Source: Simmondsia chinensis
Lineage: Eukaryota; Streptophyta; Magnoliopsida; Caryophyllales; Simmondsiaceae
DNA: 64,000 nucleotides
Assembly: GCA_018398585.1 (NCBI GenBank)
Contig: JAGTTD010000026.1
Location: 811,001 to 875,000, forward strand
Direction of reading: 5' to 3'
Both the position numbers and the translations under genes were made by a program. How positions within the stretch are numbered: the first letter of the stretch is position 1; each line of letters starts with the position of its first letter. Positions 1 to 12,500 of this stretch are shown in pieces. Under the pieces are notes generated by a model. That model ran no database searches. It worked only from the letters and a program-made list of their open reading frames with translations, and was not told the DNA's origin.

Positions 1-534
1 TAGGAATTTAATCTCGCCCTCGGGTTTTTAGCGTTCAAAAAAAAGAAAAAAAGAAATAGGTATATTTGACAATTTTTAAAAAAATATTTTAAAAATACAG
101 TATAAAAATTGGGTATATATAATATACGAATATGTATAATATTTTATTATGATTAAATAGAGTAAATAACAGTGATAGCCAACGGGTCAGGTTAACTCGA
201 GCTCCAATTGAACCGGATCTATAAACGTGTTGACTCGGTTCAACTAGCCAGGTCGGCCCGATAACCAAGGTCTTTCAACTCTATATGAGTCGCGTCTAAT
301 GGTTGATGTGTTTATTAAGTATTTCACGCATAAACAATGTCTAACAATATTGAAACTTGCTATACAAAGTATGTAAACTACACATATGACATGACATATA
401 TGCATTTTGGGTACCATAACTTTCATGCATAGATCAAGCCGAATTCAAGTAATGTTCGATTCATTACGTATTAATCGATTGATTGGTCGAGAAGTCACAT
501 TATTCGAGGAACATTAGATGTTGTTAGGGTAAAA
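1..534. other. AT-rich intergenic DNA
   Basis: I see no gene here. The stretch is AT-rich with a few short spurious ORFs and no recognisable repeat boundary. Confidence 0.4.
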
Positions 535-556
535 GATCATCTACAAGGGCGTTCTA

Positions 557-838
557 AGCAAAGCAAAAGCAACATACCCAATGCCCCCAAGACTCCCGCC
601 TAAGCAGGGTCTAGGGGGGACGGATGTACACAGCCTTCCCCCTTCAGGATATTACCCCTGAAGAGAGACTGTTTCCGAGTGCTCCCAACCTGAGGGTAAG
701 AACTTCCCAGGAGGTCACCCATCCTAGTACTGCTCTTGCCCAAGCACGCTTAACTTCGGAGTTCTAATGGGATCCAGTAACGGCGTGTTGGTACCCTCTT
801 TGGTGAGACAAAAACCTGAGGGTGAAGACTTCCCAGGA
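557..838 (-). mobile_element. 5S rRNA-headed SINE, full length
   Basis: Minus-strand SINE. The 5S-like head is the reverse complement of about 704-800, and the tail end near 570-690 carries the TS/Au-like body (AGACCCTGCTTAGGCGGGAG type). It is flanked by a 22-bp direct repeat with one mismatch (535-556 and 839-860), which I read as the TSD. About 30 bp beyond the 5S head (about 808-838) repeat a piece of the 5S 3' region, so the insertion may be a partial dimer. Confidence 0.75.
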
Positions 839-860
839 GATCATTTACAAGGGCGTTCTA

Positions 861-2115
861 GTGCGCTGTATATTCTTATCCAAGACTGGAATCATTTGAT
901 GAGGCCATGTTAGTCGCTAGAAACAGGTGAAGTGTATGGCTAACCCAATAACAAAAGTTTCATAAAGGTACTAGAGCAGGCTACCATGAGACAAACTCTT
1001 CTTTCTAAAGAGACTCGATTCAAAACTACTATATTCGATTCAAAACTACTATATGTCTAAGGTCTAATATTGAAATAATTTCAAAGGTTTTGCCTAACTT
1101 TGTCCGTGTCAACAAACAATTCGCTAGACCTTCACGTTTTTAAAACAGGTTGGTGTTAAATAACAGTGATTCAAAGCACTTCTTTTTACACTATTTTTCG
1201 GAAATCCAAGGATTCAATCGCATGGATATGAAAAATACAGAATTTCGAATCCTAGCAGGAAAAGGAGGGAAATGGATACTCGATTTGAAGTGAGTAAATA
1301 GAATTTCATACATGATTTTATAGATACATATAGAATTAAGTGGAAAGCTGTATTCAATGAAAGTTATGACTGAATAAAATCAAATACAATCCACGAGCGG
1401 AATTGGATTCTTATGCAACCAAAAAAAAAAAAAAGACACAAATCTAAGATAATTAACTACAATTTAATAGTCTTATTAATAGCTAATAGTACGTGCCTAG
1501 TTCATAGCTTTATACCATGTTTTGTATGTGAATAATCAACAGCAACAATATACCCAGTGTCTCAAGGGCTCCTGCATAAACAGGGTCTGGGAGGGGTGTG
1601 ATGTACGTAGCCTTATCCCTTCAGAATGATACCCTAACGAGAGGCTGTTTCCAAGAACCCCCGACCCGAGGACTTGAAAAGCATGACAAGCATGAAAATC
1701 ATGGAAGCATAAAAGCTGTATGTCAATAATCAATTTCAAAATTTATCTTTGGTAATGCATCATATCTCAACTATTCATGCTTGCTCGAGTTTATTCTGAC
1801 TTGGGCTATATTTAGCCAAGTCGAATATTTTAGTTACTGCTTAAAAGCAGAAAAACGCTTATACTTCTATTTAAAATCACTTTTCTTTATAGGCCAAACA
1901 CCTTTAAATCCTGAAAAAACAAAAAAGGTTTTTTTTATTCCAAAAAAGAAGCCCGGCCAAACAGGCCCTTCTTAGTGCTCCCTTACCTATTCTTCAATCA
2001 AGAGAATTCCATTGAAATTTAGCAAAAACAAAACTGTGAATTCAAATTCCATGAAAAATACATAATGTTATCATTCATGCTAGAAAGTGATTTGCTACAA
2101 AAGATAAAAGTGTTT
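861..2115. other. Intergenic region with one SINE fragment
   Basis: No supported gene. Apart from the SINE fragment at 1538-1672 it is AT-rich unique-looking DNA. A 15-bp phrase (ATTCGATTCAAAACT) is repeated around 1014-1045. Confidence 0.4.
1538..1672 (-). mobile_element. 5S-SINE family fragment (3' body only)
   Basis: Reverse complement of the SINE body: CAACAGCAACAA tail, then the AGACCCTG-like and GTTTCC-like blocks shared with the copies at 557-838 and 47745-47955. The 5S head is missing, so it is 5'-truncated. Confidence 0.65.
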
Positions 2116-2119
2116 GCCT

Positions 2120-2590
2120 CACATACCTTTCAAGAAGGGAGTATGATAGCGGACCGAGCAGCTAATAAGGGCCATGGCGACTTATCCGAGTTGGGTGAAT
2201 GATCAGATTGTCTTTCTAGATATCTGCAAGTCGTACTAATCAATCGGACATAACGTTTCAGAAAAAGGGCATCTAGATGATGTGTACACCTCTCGTACCT
2301 TACGAGAAGGGAATACGATGGCAGACCAAGCAGCTAATAAGGGCCATAACCTCCTGATCCAAATATCTTCTGATCCATTGGACATAACCTTTCATAGAAA
2401 GGGCGTCTAGATGATGTGTTTCCTCTCATACCTTTCCGGAAGGGAATACGACAGTGAACCGAGCAGCTAAGAAGGATCGTGATTTATCTGAGTTGGGTGA
2501 ATGATCGAACTGTCTTTCCAGATATCTGCAAGTCATACTAATCCATCGGACATAACCTTTCACAGAAAGGACGCCTAATACTTTCTCTTA
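2120..2590 (+). repeat. Three tandem copies of a retroelement RNase H tail fragment
   Basis: Three diverged units start near 2125, 2300 and 2435. Each contains a GAAGGGAAYACGA / ACCGAGCAGCTAA block and a GGACATAACSTTTC block. On the plus strand the first block reads REGN-x-x-AD-x-AA-x-K, the usual C-terminal signature of the RNase H domain of plant retroelements, soon followed by a stop. The units abut the 3' end of the PPR gene and lie antisense to its presumed 3'UTR. Confidence 0.6.
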
Positions 2591-2615
2591 CGTATTTGAG
2601 AATTGAATACCCTCA

Positions 2616-4544
2616 CTAGAGAGGACGAGTAACGAAACCCCGTTCAACCATTTTCTCCACCAATTCTTCATGCTTCTTAATCTGCCCCGATTTGCGCAAC
2701 TCTCGCAAAACCATCTCGTAAGTCGTCAAACTCGGCTTCAAACCCTTCTCCTCAATCATCTCCCTAAAAACCTTATATGCATTCGACCAATGGCCCATCC
2801 CACAAAACATCGAAATCAGAATCCTATACGTGTTCACATTCGGCTCGATCTCAAGCTCATCCATCTCCTTCTTAAGCTTTAGAACCATATCATTTGATTT
2901 CGACTCACAAAACATCCTCATCAACACATTATAGGTCACTGTATTCGGCCTACACTTCAACTCTTTCATTTTTGCAAACAACCGCTGTGCTCCATTAACA
3001 TCCCTAGACTTCGAAATAGACCTAAATATCGGGTTGAAACTATGTACATTCGGATTGCAACCTTTGTTAACCATATGGTGTATCAACTTAATCGCCTCAT
3101 CGCGGTTCCCATCCCTACAATGCGTCTCGATGAGAAAATTGTGCGTGACAGTGTCGCCTGCGCACCCTACTCGTTTCATCTGATTATAAACCTGCAAAAC
3201 CTTCTCGGATCTTCCCGCTTTGACATGAACCCGCATCAAATTATTGAACGTAACCGCATTCGGACGACACCCACTATCAATCATCTCCGAGAAAACATCA
3301 TGAGCGCGAGTAATTTGCCCACACCGACATAGCGCATCAATGACAATACTATAAGTATACACATTCGGCTCTATCCCTGCCATCTTCATCCCCCCAAAAA
3401 TTCTCTCGGCCTCTTCAATCTTTCCAGCTCGACACCACCCATGAACGAGGCTCGTATACAACACAACATCGGGTTCAAACTTGTCCTTCATCGCGTCAAA
3501 CAACGATTGAGCTTCCATAGCTCTCCTCTTCTTGCAAAGAATCGCAATGATAGAAGAGAACGCGATCTTATCCGGCTTACATCCATAATCCTCCATTCGA
3601 TTAAAAGCATGGATTGCTTCAGCAGCCATTCCAGCTCTAACGTACCGCCGAATCAAAATGGTAAACGTCTCAATCGGAATTGACAAACCCTTCGATTTCA
3701 TGGAATCGATCAGGTTCCACGCTAAAGCAAAGTGTTTCATCTTCCCAACGAGATCAATCATCTCATTATACACATCAACACAATGATTCATCTTATCAAC
3801 ACTCATTATCCAATTGAAGAACGCTAGGGTTTCTTGAAAGGGAATTCCGTGCCGGAAACCGCCGCAGCGCTCGATTACGCTGCGGACGACAGCAGAGGAG
3901 AGAGAATCCGCGGCGGCAATCTTCGAAAACGCGATCGAAAGCGAAGGAATCGCGAAATTAGGGTTTGCATCGAAGCTAGGGTTTTTGCGGTGGTGATCTT
4001 TGATTACAGAGTAGAATTTATCACAAATTTCAATCTCGGAAGATGAAAGAGCGGTGAAATTAGAGACTTCGCTACCTTGATTGTCGTCAATGGTGGTGTC
4101 TTCAGAATGATGTTGTTGATGTAGGTTGGAGGAGAGAGAATCCGCAGCGGCGATCTTCGAAAACGTGAAATTAGGGTTTGCATCGACGCTAGAGTAGAAT
4201 TTATGAGAAATTTCAATCTCAGAGGATGAAATAGCGGTGAAATTAGAGACTTCGCTACCTTGATTGTCATCAATGGCGGTTTCTTCCGAGTGATTTTGCT
4301 GATGTAGGTTGGAGGAGAGAGAATCCGCAGCGGCAATCTTCGAAAACGTGAAATTAGGGTTTGCATCGAAGCTAGAGTAGATTTTATCAGAGACTTCGAC
4401 ATCGGAGGATGAAAGAGCTTGAGTGTCATCAATGGCGGTTACTTCAGAGTGAGTTTGTCGATGGAGGTTAAGGGAGGTTTTGGAGAAGGAAGAGAGAGAA
4501 TGAGAGAGAAGTAAAGGACGTACCTTTGGTTTAAGAAGCGACAT
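2616..4544 (-). CDS. P-class pentatricopeptide repeat protein (At1g20300-like)
   Basis: Intronless 642-residue ORF. From about residue 245 to the C-terminus it consists of roughly eleven 35-residue P-class PPR motifs (for example [18 protein letters not shown] and [18 protein letters not shown]), with no E or DYW extension. P-class PPR proteins bind organellar RNA one base per repeat and stabilise, process or help translate specific transcripts. From memory the core matches Arabidopsis At1g20300, annotated as mitochondrial, including the RSVIERCGG segment and the terminal EELVEKM block. The start is the first Met; the leader begins [19 protein letters not shown], a plausible mitochondrial presequence. 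Residues 25-217 are unusual: a Ser/Asp-rich segment is repeated three times in frame. The neighbours suggest no shared function. Identity as a PPR protein is secure; orthology is inferred. Confidence 0.95.
   Translation of the reverse strand: MSLLKPKVRPLLLSHSLSSFSKTSLNLHRQTHSEVTAIDDTQALSSSDVEVSDKIYSSFDANPNFTFSKIAAADSLSSNLHQQNHSEETAIDDNQGSEVSNFTAISSSEIEISHKFYSSVDANPNFTFSKIAAADSLSSNLHQQHHSEDTTIDDNQGSEVSNFTALSSSEIEICDKFYSVIKDHHRKNPSFDANPNFAIPSLSIAFSKIAAADSLSSAVVRSVIERCGGFRHGIPFQETLAFFNWIMSVDKMNHCVDVYNEMIDLVGKMKHFALAWNLIDSMKSKGLSIPIETFTILIRRYVRAGMAAEAIHAFNRMEDYGCKPDKIAFSSIIAILCKKRRAMEAQSLFDAMKDKFEPDVVLYTSLVHGWCRAGKIEEAERIFGGMKMAGIEPNVYTYSIVIDALCRCGQITRAHDVFSEMIDSGCRPNAVTFNNLMRVHVKAGRSEKVLQVYNQMKRVGCAGDTVTHNFLIETHCRDGNRDEAIKLIHHMVNKGCNPNVHSFNPIFRSISKSRDVNGAQRLFAKMKELKCRPNTVTYNVLMRMFCESKSNDMVLKLKKEMDELEIEPNVNTYRILISMFCGMGHWSNAYKVFREMIEEKGLKPSLTTYEMVLRELRKSGQIKKHEELVEKMVERGFVTRPL
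3894..4472 (-). repeat. In-frame triplication in the PPR leader
   Basis: Residues 25-78, 79-139 and 140-217 are three copies of one segment. Each carries an HSE-x-T-x-IDD block, an SSSE/DIE block, DANPNF and [12 protein letters not shown]. The third copy is longest: it alone keeps the KDHHRKNPS and AIPSLSIA insertions seen in relatives, so it looks ancestral and the other two look like internally deleted duplicates. Confidence 0.85.
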
Positions 4545-4762
4545 GGATGGAGAGTATGAGAGGTCTGAGCTTGAAGCTCGGAGCTTGGCTTCAATGGCGG
4601 TTATGGTGTGATTGAAGTGAAGAAGCAGAAATGGCGGAGAGAGAGAGAAGAGAAGTTGAAATTGTGAAACCTAGAACGATGAACTGGTCACACGACGTCG
4701 TTTAGGGTTCCTTTCTTTCTTTCTTTTTTTTTTTTTTTTTTTTTTTGAATTTATGAGTTGAG

Positions 4763-5390
4763 CATAGTTATTAAAATTTCGATTCGAATCTTATAATCTT
4801 ACTATTTTACAAGTTTATAGGTGCCTAAATCTTAAGTAGAATTTTAATTTTATAGAATCTCACGATTCGTTAATATTACATGAAACTAACGAATAGAATC
4901 GTAATACGATTTTACGATTCTATCGATCTGACTTCGATTCTATTAACTTATACAAATAAAAATTTTAAATGTAAAAAGATCAAGCATATATTATAAACAA
5001 ACTTACTTTACTAGTTCGAAGTAAAAGAAAGTTAATTAAGTGTTATATACTTTCAAAAAATTAAATTGAGTTTACTTTTATGTTTTATCCTTAATATAAA
5101 GTTCGATTAGCTGTATTTATCTTAAAAGCTCTCATGATTATTATTAACATAAAATGACACATATATGTTACATGAAAATATCTTTGTCATATTTGATTAT
5201 ATTTTTTTATATATACCCATGTAAGTAAATGTCTTATTAATAATTTTTTGAATTATATAACTGATATTAATACAAAAAAATAATTATAATATACATTTAA
5301 TAGAATCTTACGATTTTCAATTCGATTCTACGATTCCAATTTATAAAGCCCCTAACAATTTCAAGTAGAATCCTAATTTTAACAACCTTG
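4763..5390. mobile_element. hAT-type MITE with 8-bp TSD
   Basis: The ends are inverted: CATAGTTATTAAAATT on the left and, reverse-complemented, CAAGGTTGTTAAAATT on the right. The flanks carry a perfect 8-bp direct repeat GAGTTGAG (4755-4762 and 5391-5398). An 8-bp TSD with this type of TIR fits the hAT superfamily. The interior is AT-rich with repeated CGATTC motifs and no coding capacity. A 22-T run lies just to the left, between the element and the PPR 5' region. Confidence 0.8.
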
Positions 5391-5398
5391 GAGTTGAG

Positions 5399-6047
5399 TA
5401 CTTTGAATTTTGAATATTTATTATAGAGATACTTTAATATGTAATATATATGATACAATACTCTAAAATTCTAAATTGTTATCATCTAAGTATCGTCTGA
5501 CTTCATCGATGTAAATTTTGATAGAAATTTAACAAATTTCAAACAGAATTTGCTAACGTGACACATGATTATTGTAATATTATGTGCCAAGTTAGTAATT
5601 TTTGGTAAAAACTTGTTGAATTCAAAATAAAAGTCTTCGAATTAGAGCAAATACTACTCCAAATGCTAAAATTATATTCCATATTAGTATTTTTAAACTG
5701 TAATTTAATGATTGTGGTAGTGTTTTTTTTTTTTTTTTTTTTAACATAAAGAGGCCGATTGTGGTAGTGTTGGGACTTCAATTTTGAGGTCCGCCCCTAC
5801 TCTTTCTGGTAAAGCTGGTGGTCTACGGCTCCATTTGTTTTAACATAAAATAAATTTTTTTCTTAATTTTATTATTTCTTTGTATAACTTTATAATAACT
5901 ATAAATATGAAAAATATTTTCATCCATACAGGGAGAATTAACTTCCCCACAATAAAAAAGAAAAGTATTTTCCTTTGTGAAGGGGAAAACATTTTCTTAT
6001 CTTGATCTCACAACATGTACTTCAATCTAAACTTGGTCAAATATTAT
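5399..6047. other. AT-rich intergenic DNA
   Basis: No gene seen. It contains a T-run near 5725-5743. Confidence 0.35.
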
Positions 6048-6055
6048 ATAAATTT

Positions 6056-6619
6056 TAGACTTGACAATTGGGTCAGGTTCGGGTTGGGTTAATGTCAGGT
6101 CAGGTTTATCTTGGGTTAGGTCAAAATCAGGTTGGGTCAGGCTTGGGTCAGTTATCCTCGGGTTCGGGTCGACCTCAGGCCAGGTCAGTCTTAGGTTGCC
6201 TCAATGTCAGGTCGGTTCAACCCCATGTTGGGTTAACCTCGGGTCGGATAGGATTTCGGTTTAATTCATCAGGATATTTTAATAATATATTTATTCGACC
6301 TTAAAAATTATAACTAAAACTATAACATAAATAATTATAGTTAGCCTATTATTTGGATTCTACGATAAATTGAATTTCTATTTGGGTCATAGAACAGATT
6401 TAGCTTAGATCTTGGGTCATCAGGGGTTGGGTCAAACTTAAGTCGGATCTAATCCAAGTCGGGTCATTTCGAGTTTCATGTAAGCTCGGATCAAATTCAA
6501 GTCGGTTCATTTTCGGGTTCGGATCCCAATAAATTTAACATTTTTTTGGGTTAGGATCGGGTAAGGTAGTGGGTCAAATGGGTCGAGTCATCGGGCCGGG
6601 TCACATTTTGCCAAATCTA
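6056..6619. mobile_element. hAT-type MITE with GGGTC-rich interior
   Basis: The left end TAGACTTGACAA matches the inverted right end TAGATTTGGCAA. A perfect 8-bp TSD ATAAATTT lies at 6048-6055 and 6620-6627. The interior is built from repeated GGGTCAGGTT/GGGTTCGGGT phrases, which create spurious Gly/Ser-rich ORFs at 6061-6304. It is non-coding and non-autonomous. Confidence 0.8.
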
Positions 6620-6627
6620 ATAAATTT

Positions 6628-8654
6628 ATAGAGTGAAACCATTTCTTTTAGCTAGAAACACAAACTTTACGCAAATACATATTTTCAATTGCAAATATTT
6701 TATAAAGAAAAAATTTTCATTGAACCAAACAAAGTCCGAGTCTCCATTGTTCAATAGCCAATGGAGGTTGCTTAACTAAGCTTGTTCCCGTTCCCCTCCC
6801 CATTTTGAATTTTCGAATGTTTGGATTTCGTTTTTCTTTCAGATACGGTAGGTGGGTCATCAAACTTTGTTCAGTTTCCTGTTTTCCCACTTTGTATTGA
6901 TGCAATGCATCGACACAATCATCGGAAATATGTCTCCACGAACTTCGTAGGCTCGAATTGCGACATTGAGTTCGGTAATTCCGCCATTAGTTCGTCTAAC
7001 GTGATCAATGTACATTGAGGCACACCCCCGATACTTTGTTACGTGATTGACCGTTAACAATTTTTTTTTTATACTGTAAGGAAAACACTCAACACGCTAC
7101 CAAATAGATAGCCTGTCCCAGTACACCATCACTAACCAGTATTCTCTTAAGTCCCACGATAGGCAGCTTTAGCTCTTCCTCGACCATGCAAATGATGTCT
7201 GGAAGCTGCCATCCAATCTACAACCCGGTTCCCTTCGTTGAAGATGTGTGAGATGAATCTCCTTGTCATCACCAATCGACTCTCGTATATCTATTTCGAA
7301 TTGCTACATGCAGTGATCAATAGTGTTTCTGCAACAACTTTCACAACTTATAAGCCTAAATATGGGGAGCTTTAGTTTGGAACTAGCCAAGCTATGAGTT
7401 CAGGCTCAACTCAACGAGCGTTTGAGCCAAGCCCGAGCCAAGCATAAGACCCAAAAAGCATTGGACTTGGCTCGACTCTTTACACCCCTAGTTAAAGTGC
7501 ACATAAAATGGGCAGTAAATAAACCAAATGTGCAATGAACTACTAGTTCTTGAAATCGATTATGGCTCAATAGTAACAATAGCTTGACCGGATAGAAAGC
7601 ACCCCAGGCAGTAAATATGGTATTGGAATTAAACAGATTGTAATCCGTATGCGAATTGGGAGCAGTCGGACATAGCTTTCTTTAGGGTAACACCCTGAAG
7701 GAGTAAAGTTGCGTAGGGTGCGCCGCGACCCTACTTAGGTGGGAGCCCACGGTTGGTTATAATACGTATGCATATTATTCAGCTCTATGCATGAAAATTT
7801 TTTGTCAAAAATTCGTTGACTAAAAGTAAAGGTCAGTGTTAGCCATAATAATATTAGCAACAATATAACACATAGTAAATGGTAAAGTATAGTTGATAAT
7901 TTGAGAGTTAAAATGACAAATTTAGCTAAAATATGGGTACTTAATTTAATGTAGGTATTAATTATTTTCAATTTGTAGTTGTTATTGTAGTTATTATTTG
8001 CTTTTTAAATAAGAAACACACAAATATGTGCTATGATACGTGTATTATACGAATGATATCGAGAAACCACGTAGTTTACAATACTATTGACAATTAATAG
8101 CAAACAACCCTTGTTAAATGGAAAAATATAGATACATGACCAATATGTGCATTATATGTGTTTTTTACTAACAGAGACGAGCACGACTCAATACTAAGCA
8201 CCACTTGATTATGCGCTCAACTCAGATCAATAATAAGCTCGACTAGGATTGATTAACCTAATGAGCCAAGTCGATTCGGGCATTGAACATACTAACATCT
8301 TAACGAATCGAGTACGGATATAGGTTCGAATGTTGCCTGGCTAGACTCAACTCATTTACCCTCCTAGAAAATAAACTAGCCCAGATTTCCCCATCACCAA
8401 AAATAAAAGGCCGATCTTATTATCAAAGTAAAATTGTTTAGCTATGATTCTCGATAAGTCACATCTACCTCGACAATGACCACTTTTATCGGGACGATAA
8501 GCGATTCCATGCAGAAAAATTGAAAGTAAAGACATACCTTGTGAGATATGAAAAGAATCTGGCTCATATGGCATTGGCTAGATCAGTGCTTCACTCCTTT
8601 GGCCCAGCTTATGGGGCGTTGTCACTGCGAGTGTCGTCATTGTTGTCAATAAAC
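6628..8654. other. Intergenic region with scattered repeat debris
   Basis: No supported gene. It holds a SINE fragment (7658-7755) and GAGCC/AGCTC-rich repeat fragments (about 7355-7490 and 8170-8345) related to the larger elements at 13420-14018 and 41816-42237. The short ORFs lack any family resemblance that I recognise. Confidence 0.4.
7658..7755 (+). mobile_element. 5S-SINE family fragment
   Basis: Plus-strand body fragment containing GGGTAACACCCTGAAG and the GACCCTACTTAGGTGGGAGCC block shared with the copies at 31050-31268 and 46275-46516. The 5S head is absent. Confidence 0.6.
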
Positions 8655-9508
8655 AAGCAATTTCAAAAGTTTAAACTGATGGATAAAAACTCGTGAATAA
8701 CTTTATATCCTAATACGCCCTTTACATGAATGACTATTGCACTTAAAGAGTGAATATTACACGTCCACCTTGCACCTTTTACGCCAAAACTACGATAGAA
8801 TATATCAAGGAAGCAATAGTCCAAAATGCTTAAGCTAATGGGTGAAAGCCTAAGAATAATTTTATACTTTAAAATGCCCACTTACGCGAATGACTATTGG
8901 GCTTGAAGCATTGATAATGCTCATGTCCAACTTTGTGCTTAAATTATATTAATAATGAGAGTTTTATTAGGATTTGAACTCGTGACTTTTCGGTCAACAC
9001 GACTCTGATACCATATCAAGAAACTAACTATCCCAAATGCTCGAGGTGATGAGTTAAACCCAAAAATGATTCATATACTAGGCATCCTCACGTGAATGCC
9101 TACTTGGCTGAAGACAAGGATATTTCACAGGTCCACCTCATACCTGGTTTTGATATTATTGAGAGTTAAGGATTTTGGGATTCAGACCTGCAACCTCTAG
9201 GTCAATAAGGCTCTGATACCATATTAAGGAATCAAATATCCCAAAAGCTTACGCTAATGGATAAAGGTCGAAAAATAATTTTATACTATTAACACGTTCG
9301 CTCACACAAATGCTCATGGAAGTGTAGATAGAGCACAAGCCCACCTGATCTTTGTGCTAAAATTAAATTAATATTAAGAGTGGGCATTGTTAAGATTCGA
9401 ACTCGTGACTTCTTGGCCAACAAGCTTGGATACAACATCAAGTAACTATCACAAAAGCTTAACCTGATGAGTAAAGACTCAAAAATAATTTTATATTGTA
9501 ACAGTAAA
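8655..9508 (-). mobile_element. Head-to-tail array of a tRNA-derived SINE
   Basis: About four units of roughly 200 bp each end, on the plus strand, with the reverse complement of a tRNA-like head: box A-like TGGTATCAGAG and box B-like GAGTTCGAATC, with variants at about 8975-9020, 9180-9230 and 9390-9440. The body reads AAAAGCTTAAGCTAATGG, then a TTTTATACT block, then a CTCACGYGAATG block. The last partial unit stops 6 bp short of the pseudouridine synthase stop codon, so the array forms that gene's 3' flank. Confidence 0.65.
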
Positions 9509-9514
9509 AAGGCC

Positions 9515-12500
9515 CTACCTTACTCTCGTAACGTCCCGAAGTTGACCCAAAACCCGAATGAAATCAGGAGGTGGAGGACAGGAGAAATGCATCTCCTTCC
9601 CAGTATTTGGATGTTTAAACCTGCACTATTAAAGTGTAAATCAACATTGTGCTCTCCATCCGCAACTTCCTTCTTCTAAGGGAGGAAAAAGGATTGCTAA
9701 AGTTTTCTTTAGCATTAGAAAATTATTCAACTTTCAAAAAAATTTCTCTACGAAAGCATAAAAAACCGCAAAAGTTGTTCAAAAAACCAGTTTTACGATT
9801 GGTAAAGTTGAAAAACAGTTTTCCCTTTTTTCATATTCTATTAACAAGGTCGAAAAACGGTTTTTAATTGTTCTCCAACGTTCCCATATTTTGTTTCAAA
9901 AATAAATTGCTCTTTTTTTGTGTTCGATTACACATTATGAGTAGACGATTTGGACTTAAACTTGTGTAACTTGTTTGTTTATTTGACATTTAAATCATCT
10001 AGGATAATTCATACAAATAAGATGAGGTATCCGATATCCGAATTTGTAATTTGAAAATAAATCTCAAAGTGGTATTTGTACCCAAACCGATATTCAGACT
10101 TTTACAGATTGAATGTACCCGAACCGGCCATTTTCATAACGGTTACTCGAATAGTTCCAATCAGGTTCAAATCAAATTATTGGGTTTTCATGTTTAGCAG
10201 TCTTACATATGCATCCAATTTTTTATAAAAAACGACATAATTAAAAGGAAACATCTAAAAAAATCGCGTCTTTTTAATGAAAAAGGGAAGAGGAGAATTG
10301 GAGATAAAAATAAAAAATTGAAAATAGAAAATAAAAATTATTTTATATTTCTAAACAAGGCCTAAAGTTTCATCATCTACTTACCCGAGAACCATAGCAT
10401 GAAGACAAGGTCTTTCGATGCTGGAGATCAACTCGGTGAGGTGAACGTGAAAGGTATAAGGAGTTCGGGGACGAAGTACGGACAACGCCATGTCCTTCGT
10501 CCCCCCATAGACCTCGTCTCCCATTAGCGGAATTCCCAAGTACTTTGCGTGTGCACGTATCTACTCCCAACACAATCAAATCACGTCTTAGGGCATGTTT
10601 GCTCAAGCTGTGAAACAACCGCTTTTTTCTTAAGCACTTTATAGTTTTTGTTTGAAAAATTTGTAATTTTTTCTTCTGCTTCTATTTTTAAATTAGAAAA
10701 ATAACTTCTATTTATACTTCAAAACACTTTTCTCCCTTGGCCAACCACCCTCAAATCTTGGGAGAAAAAAAAAATTTTTATCCTAAAAAGATGTTTGGCC
10801 AAATATGCCCTAATGGAAAAAGAAAATTCTACTTGAAGCAGGAGTGTATATGAGCCGAGTTGGAGTTCGTAAGGCTTTCGGCTCGGCTCAAAGCTCGGTG
10901 TGGAAACTTTAAGCTCAAACTCAGCTCGCTATGGGCTTAAACTTGACTTGCATAGTTCAACGAGCTTCGAGCTAAACTCGCTTTATTTAGGCTCATTTTA
11001 AGCTTGAGCTGAGCACGTTTATGCTCGAATGTGACTTAATTGGACGTATTTAAACTAATAAATTGTATTAAGATAAGCTCATTTGAACTCATTTACGCTT
11101 ACGAGCTTAGAAGCTCGAGTTTCGCTGGACTCCGACCCATCTCTGCTCGGCTCAAGTTTGAAACAAGTAGAGCCTTTTGAGCAGTGATATGAAGTCCTAC
11201 AATATAAATGCACCAGCATTAGTATTTATAATGTGGTACCTGATGAGTGCGCCCAGTTTCTAGTCTCCATTCAACTAGTGCTGACCCTCCACCACTCAAT
11301 ACTTCAATCACTTTGTACCTACATGATTCACAAAATACCATAGACAACTTGTCATAAAGCTTAAAAGGCTTGGGTTATTTTGAGCTTGAGCCGAGGTGAG
11401 CCAACTCGATTAGCTTATCATGCCAAGCCCAAGCTCAGTAAAGCTCGAGCTTAATGAGCCTATTTTAATACAATTTATTAGGTTAAATATCCCCAATCAA
11501 GCATATTTTAAGCATAAATGAACAGCGTTCCAGCTTAAGTCGAGCTTAAATAAGCCTAAATAAGACAAGCTTAGTTTGAAACTTGCCGAGCTAAGTTTGA
11601 GCTCAATTGAGCCACAATTGTTTAAGCTCAACTGACATTTCTTACCTACTAATGGCATGGCGTGCATGTTTGGAGTGACTATGTCGAGAAACAGCAGTCA
11701 TTCGAATTCTATTGTTCGAGTCACGAGCTATTGGAACCTCAACACAACCGGCAGCTGGGGAAGGAACTCCTGAAGTTAGACTTACATAAACTCTCTTGAC
11801 GTTGTGTAACTTGAATTGTTCCGCTAAATGCGCATGAGAATGTTCATCCTGCCATCAATATATAAATTCAGTATATTGCTTCATAAAGCTGGCAAATGTG
11901 TCATGTCGTATCGTGTTCACGTTCGTGTTCATGTTATGCGAGGAGTCTTAGAAAAGGAGTTAATCTAAACCCAACGAGTTTATAAAATGAGTTAGGAACT
12001 CTCAACTTTTACCCAACCCAACTAATAAACGGGTAATCCACAGCTTACCCGTTTAATCATATGCGTGACTTCTTTTATTACATGCTAGTTTGTAAATTTA
12101 CAAACATGTCAATTATACACCTCTTGATTGATACTAGCAATTAATAAATTAACATATTTATAATTGTTAAAATAAATTATCAAAATAACATGACCAAGTA
12201 CAATTCAAATGATCTTTTGTGACATAGGTACCGAAAGTATATAAAATAATAGTAGTATAACATAACAACATATCGGTTTAAACGCGTTGAGAACGAGTGG
12301 ACCCAGATGATACCCAAATTCAACCCAATTACCTAATAGGTCGGACACATCGATCCAAATTCAACCTCAAATCAAACTCCTGTCTCGAACCCACTATCTC
12401 CAAGTCGTGTTCGTATCTTATTATCATGTCTTGTTAGATTTTTCTTGCTCTATTACTTCATAAATCAAGGTACCTCCAAAGAAAGCGAAAATTAACACAA

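Noticed and set aside
4004..4432. 142-codon ORF on the minus strand
   Set aside because: It lies within the PPR gene in another frame and is kept open only by the triplicated leader.
6061..6304. Two overlapping Gly/Ser/Val-rich ORFs
   Set aside because: They are products of the GGGTC-phrase interior of the MITE at 6056-6619.
8655..9508. CRISPR-like array
   Set aside because: The units are about 200 bp, diverged, and carry tRNA promoter boxes; this is a plant nuclear SINE array.
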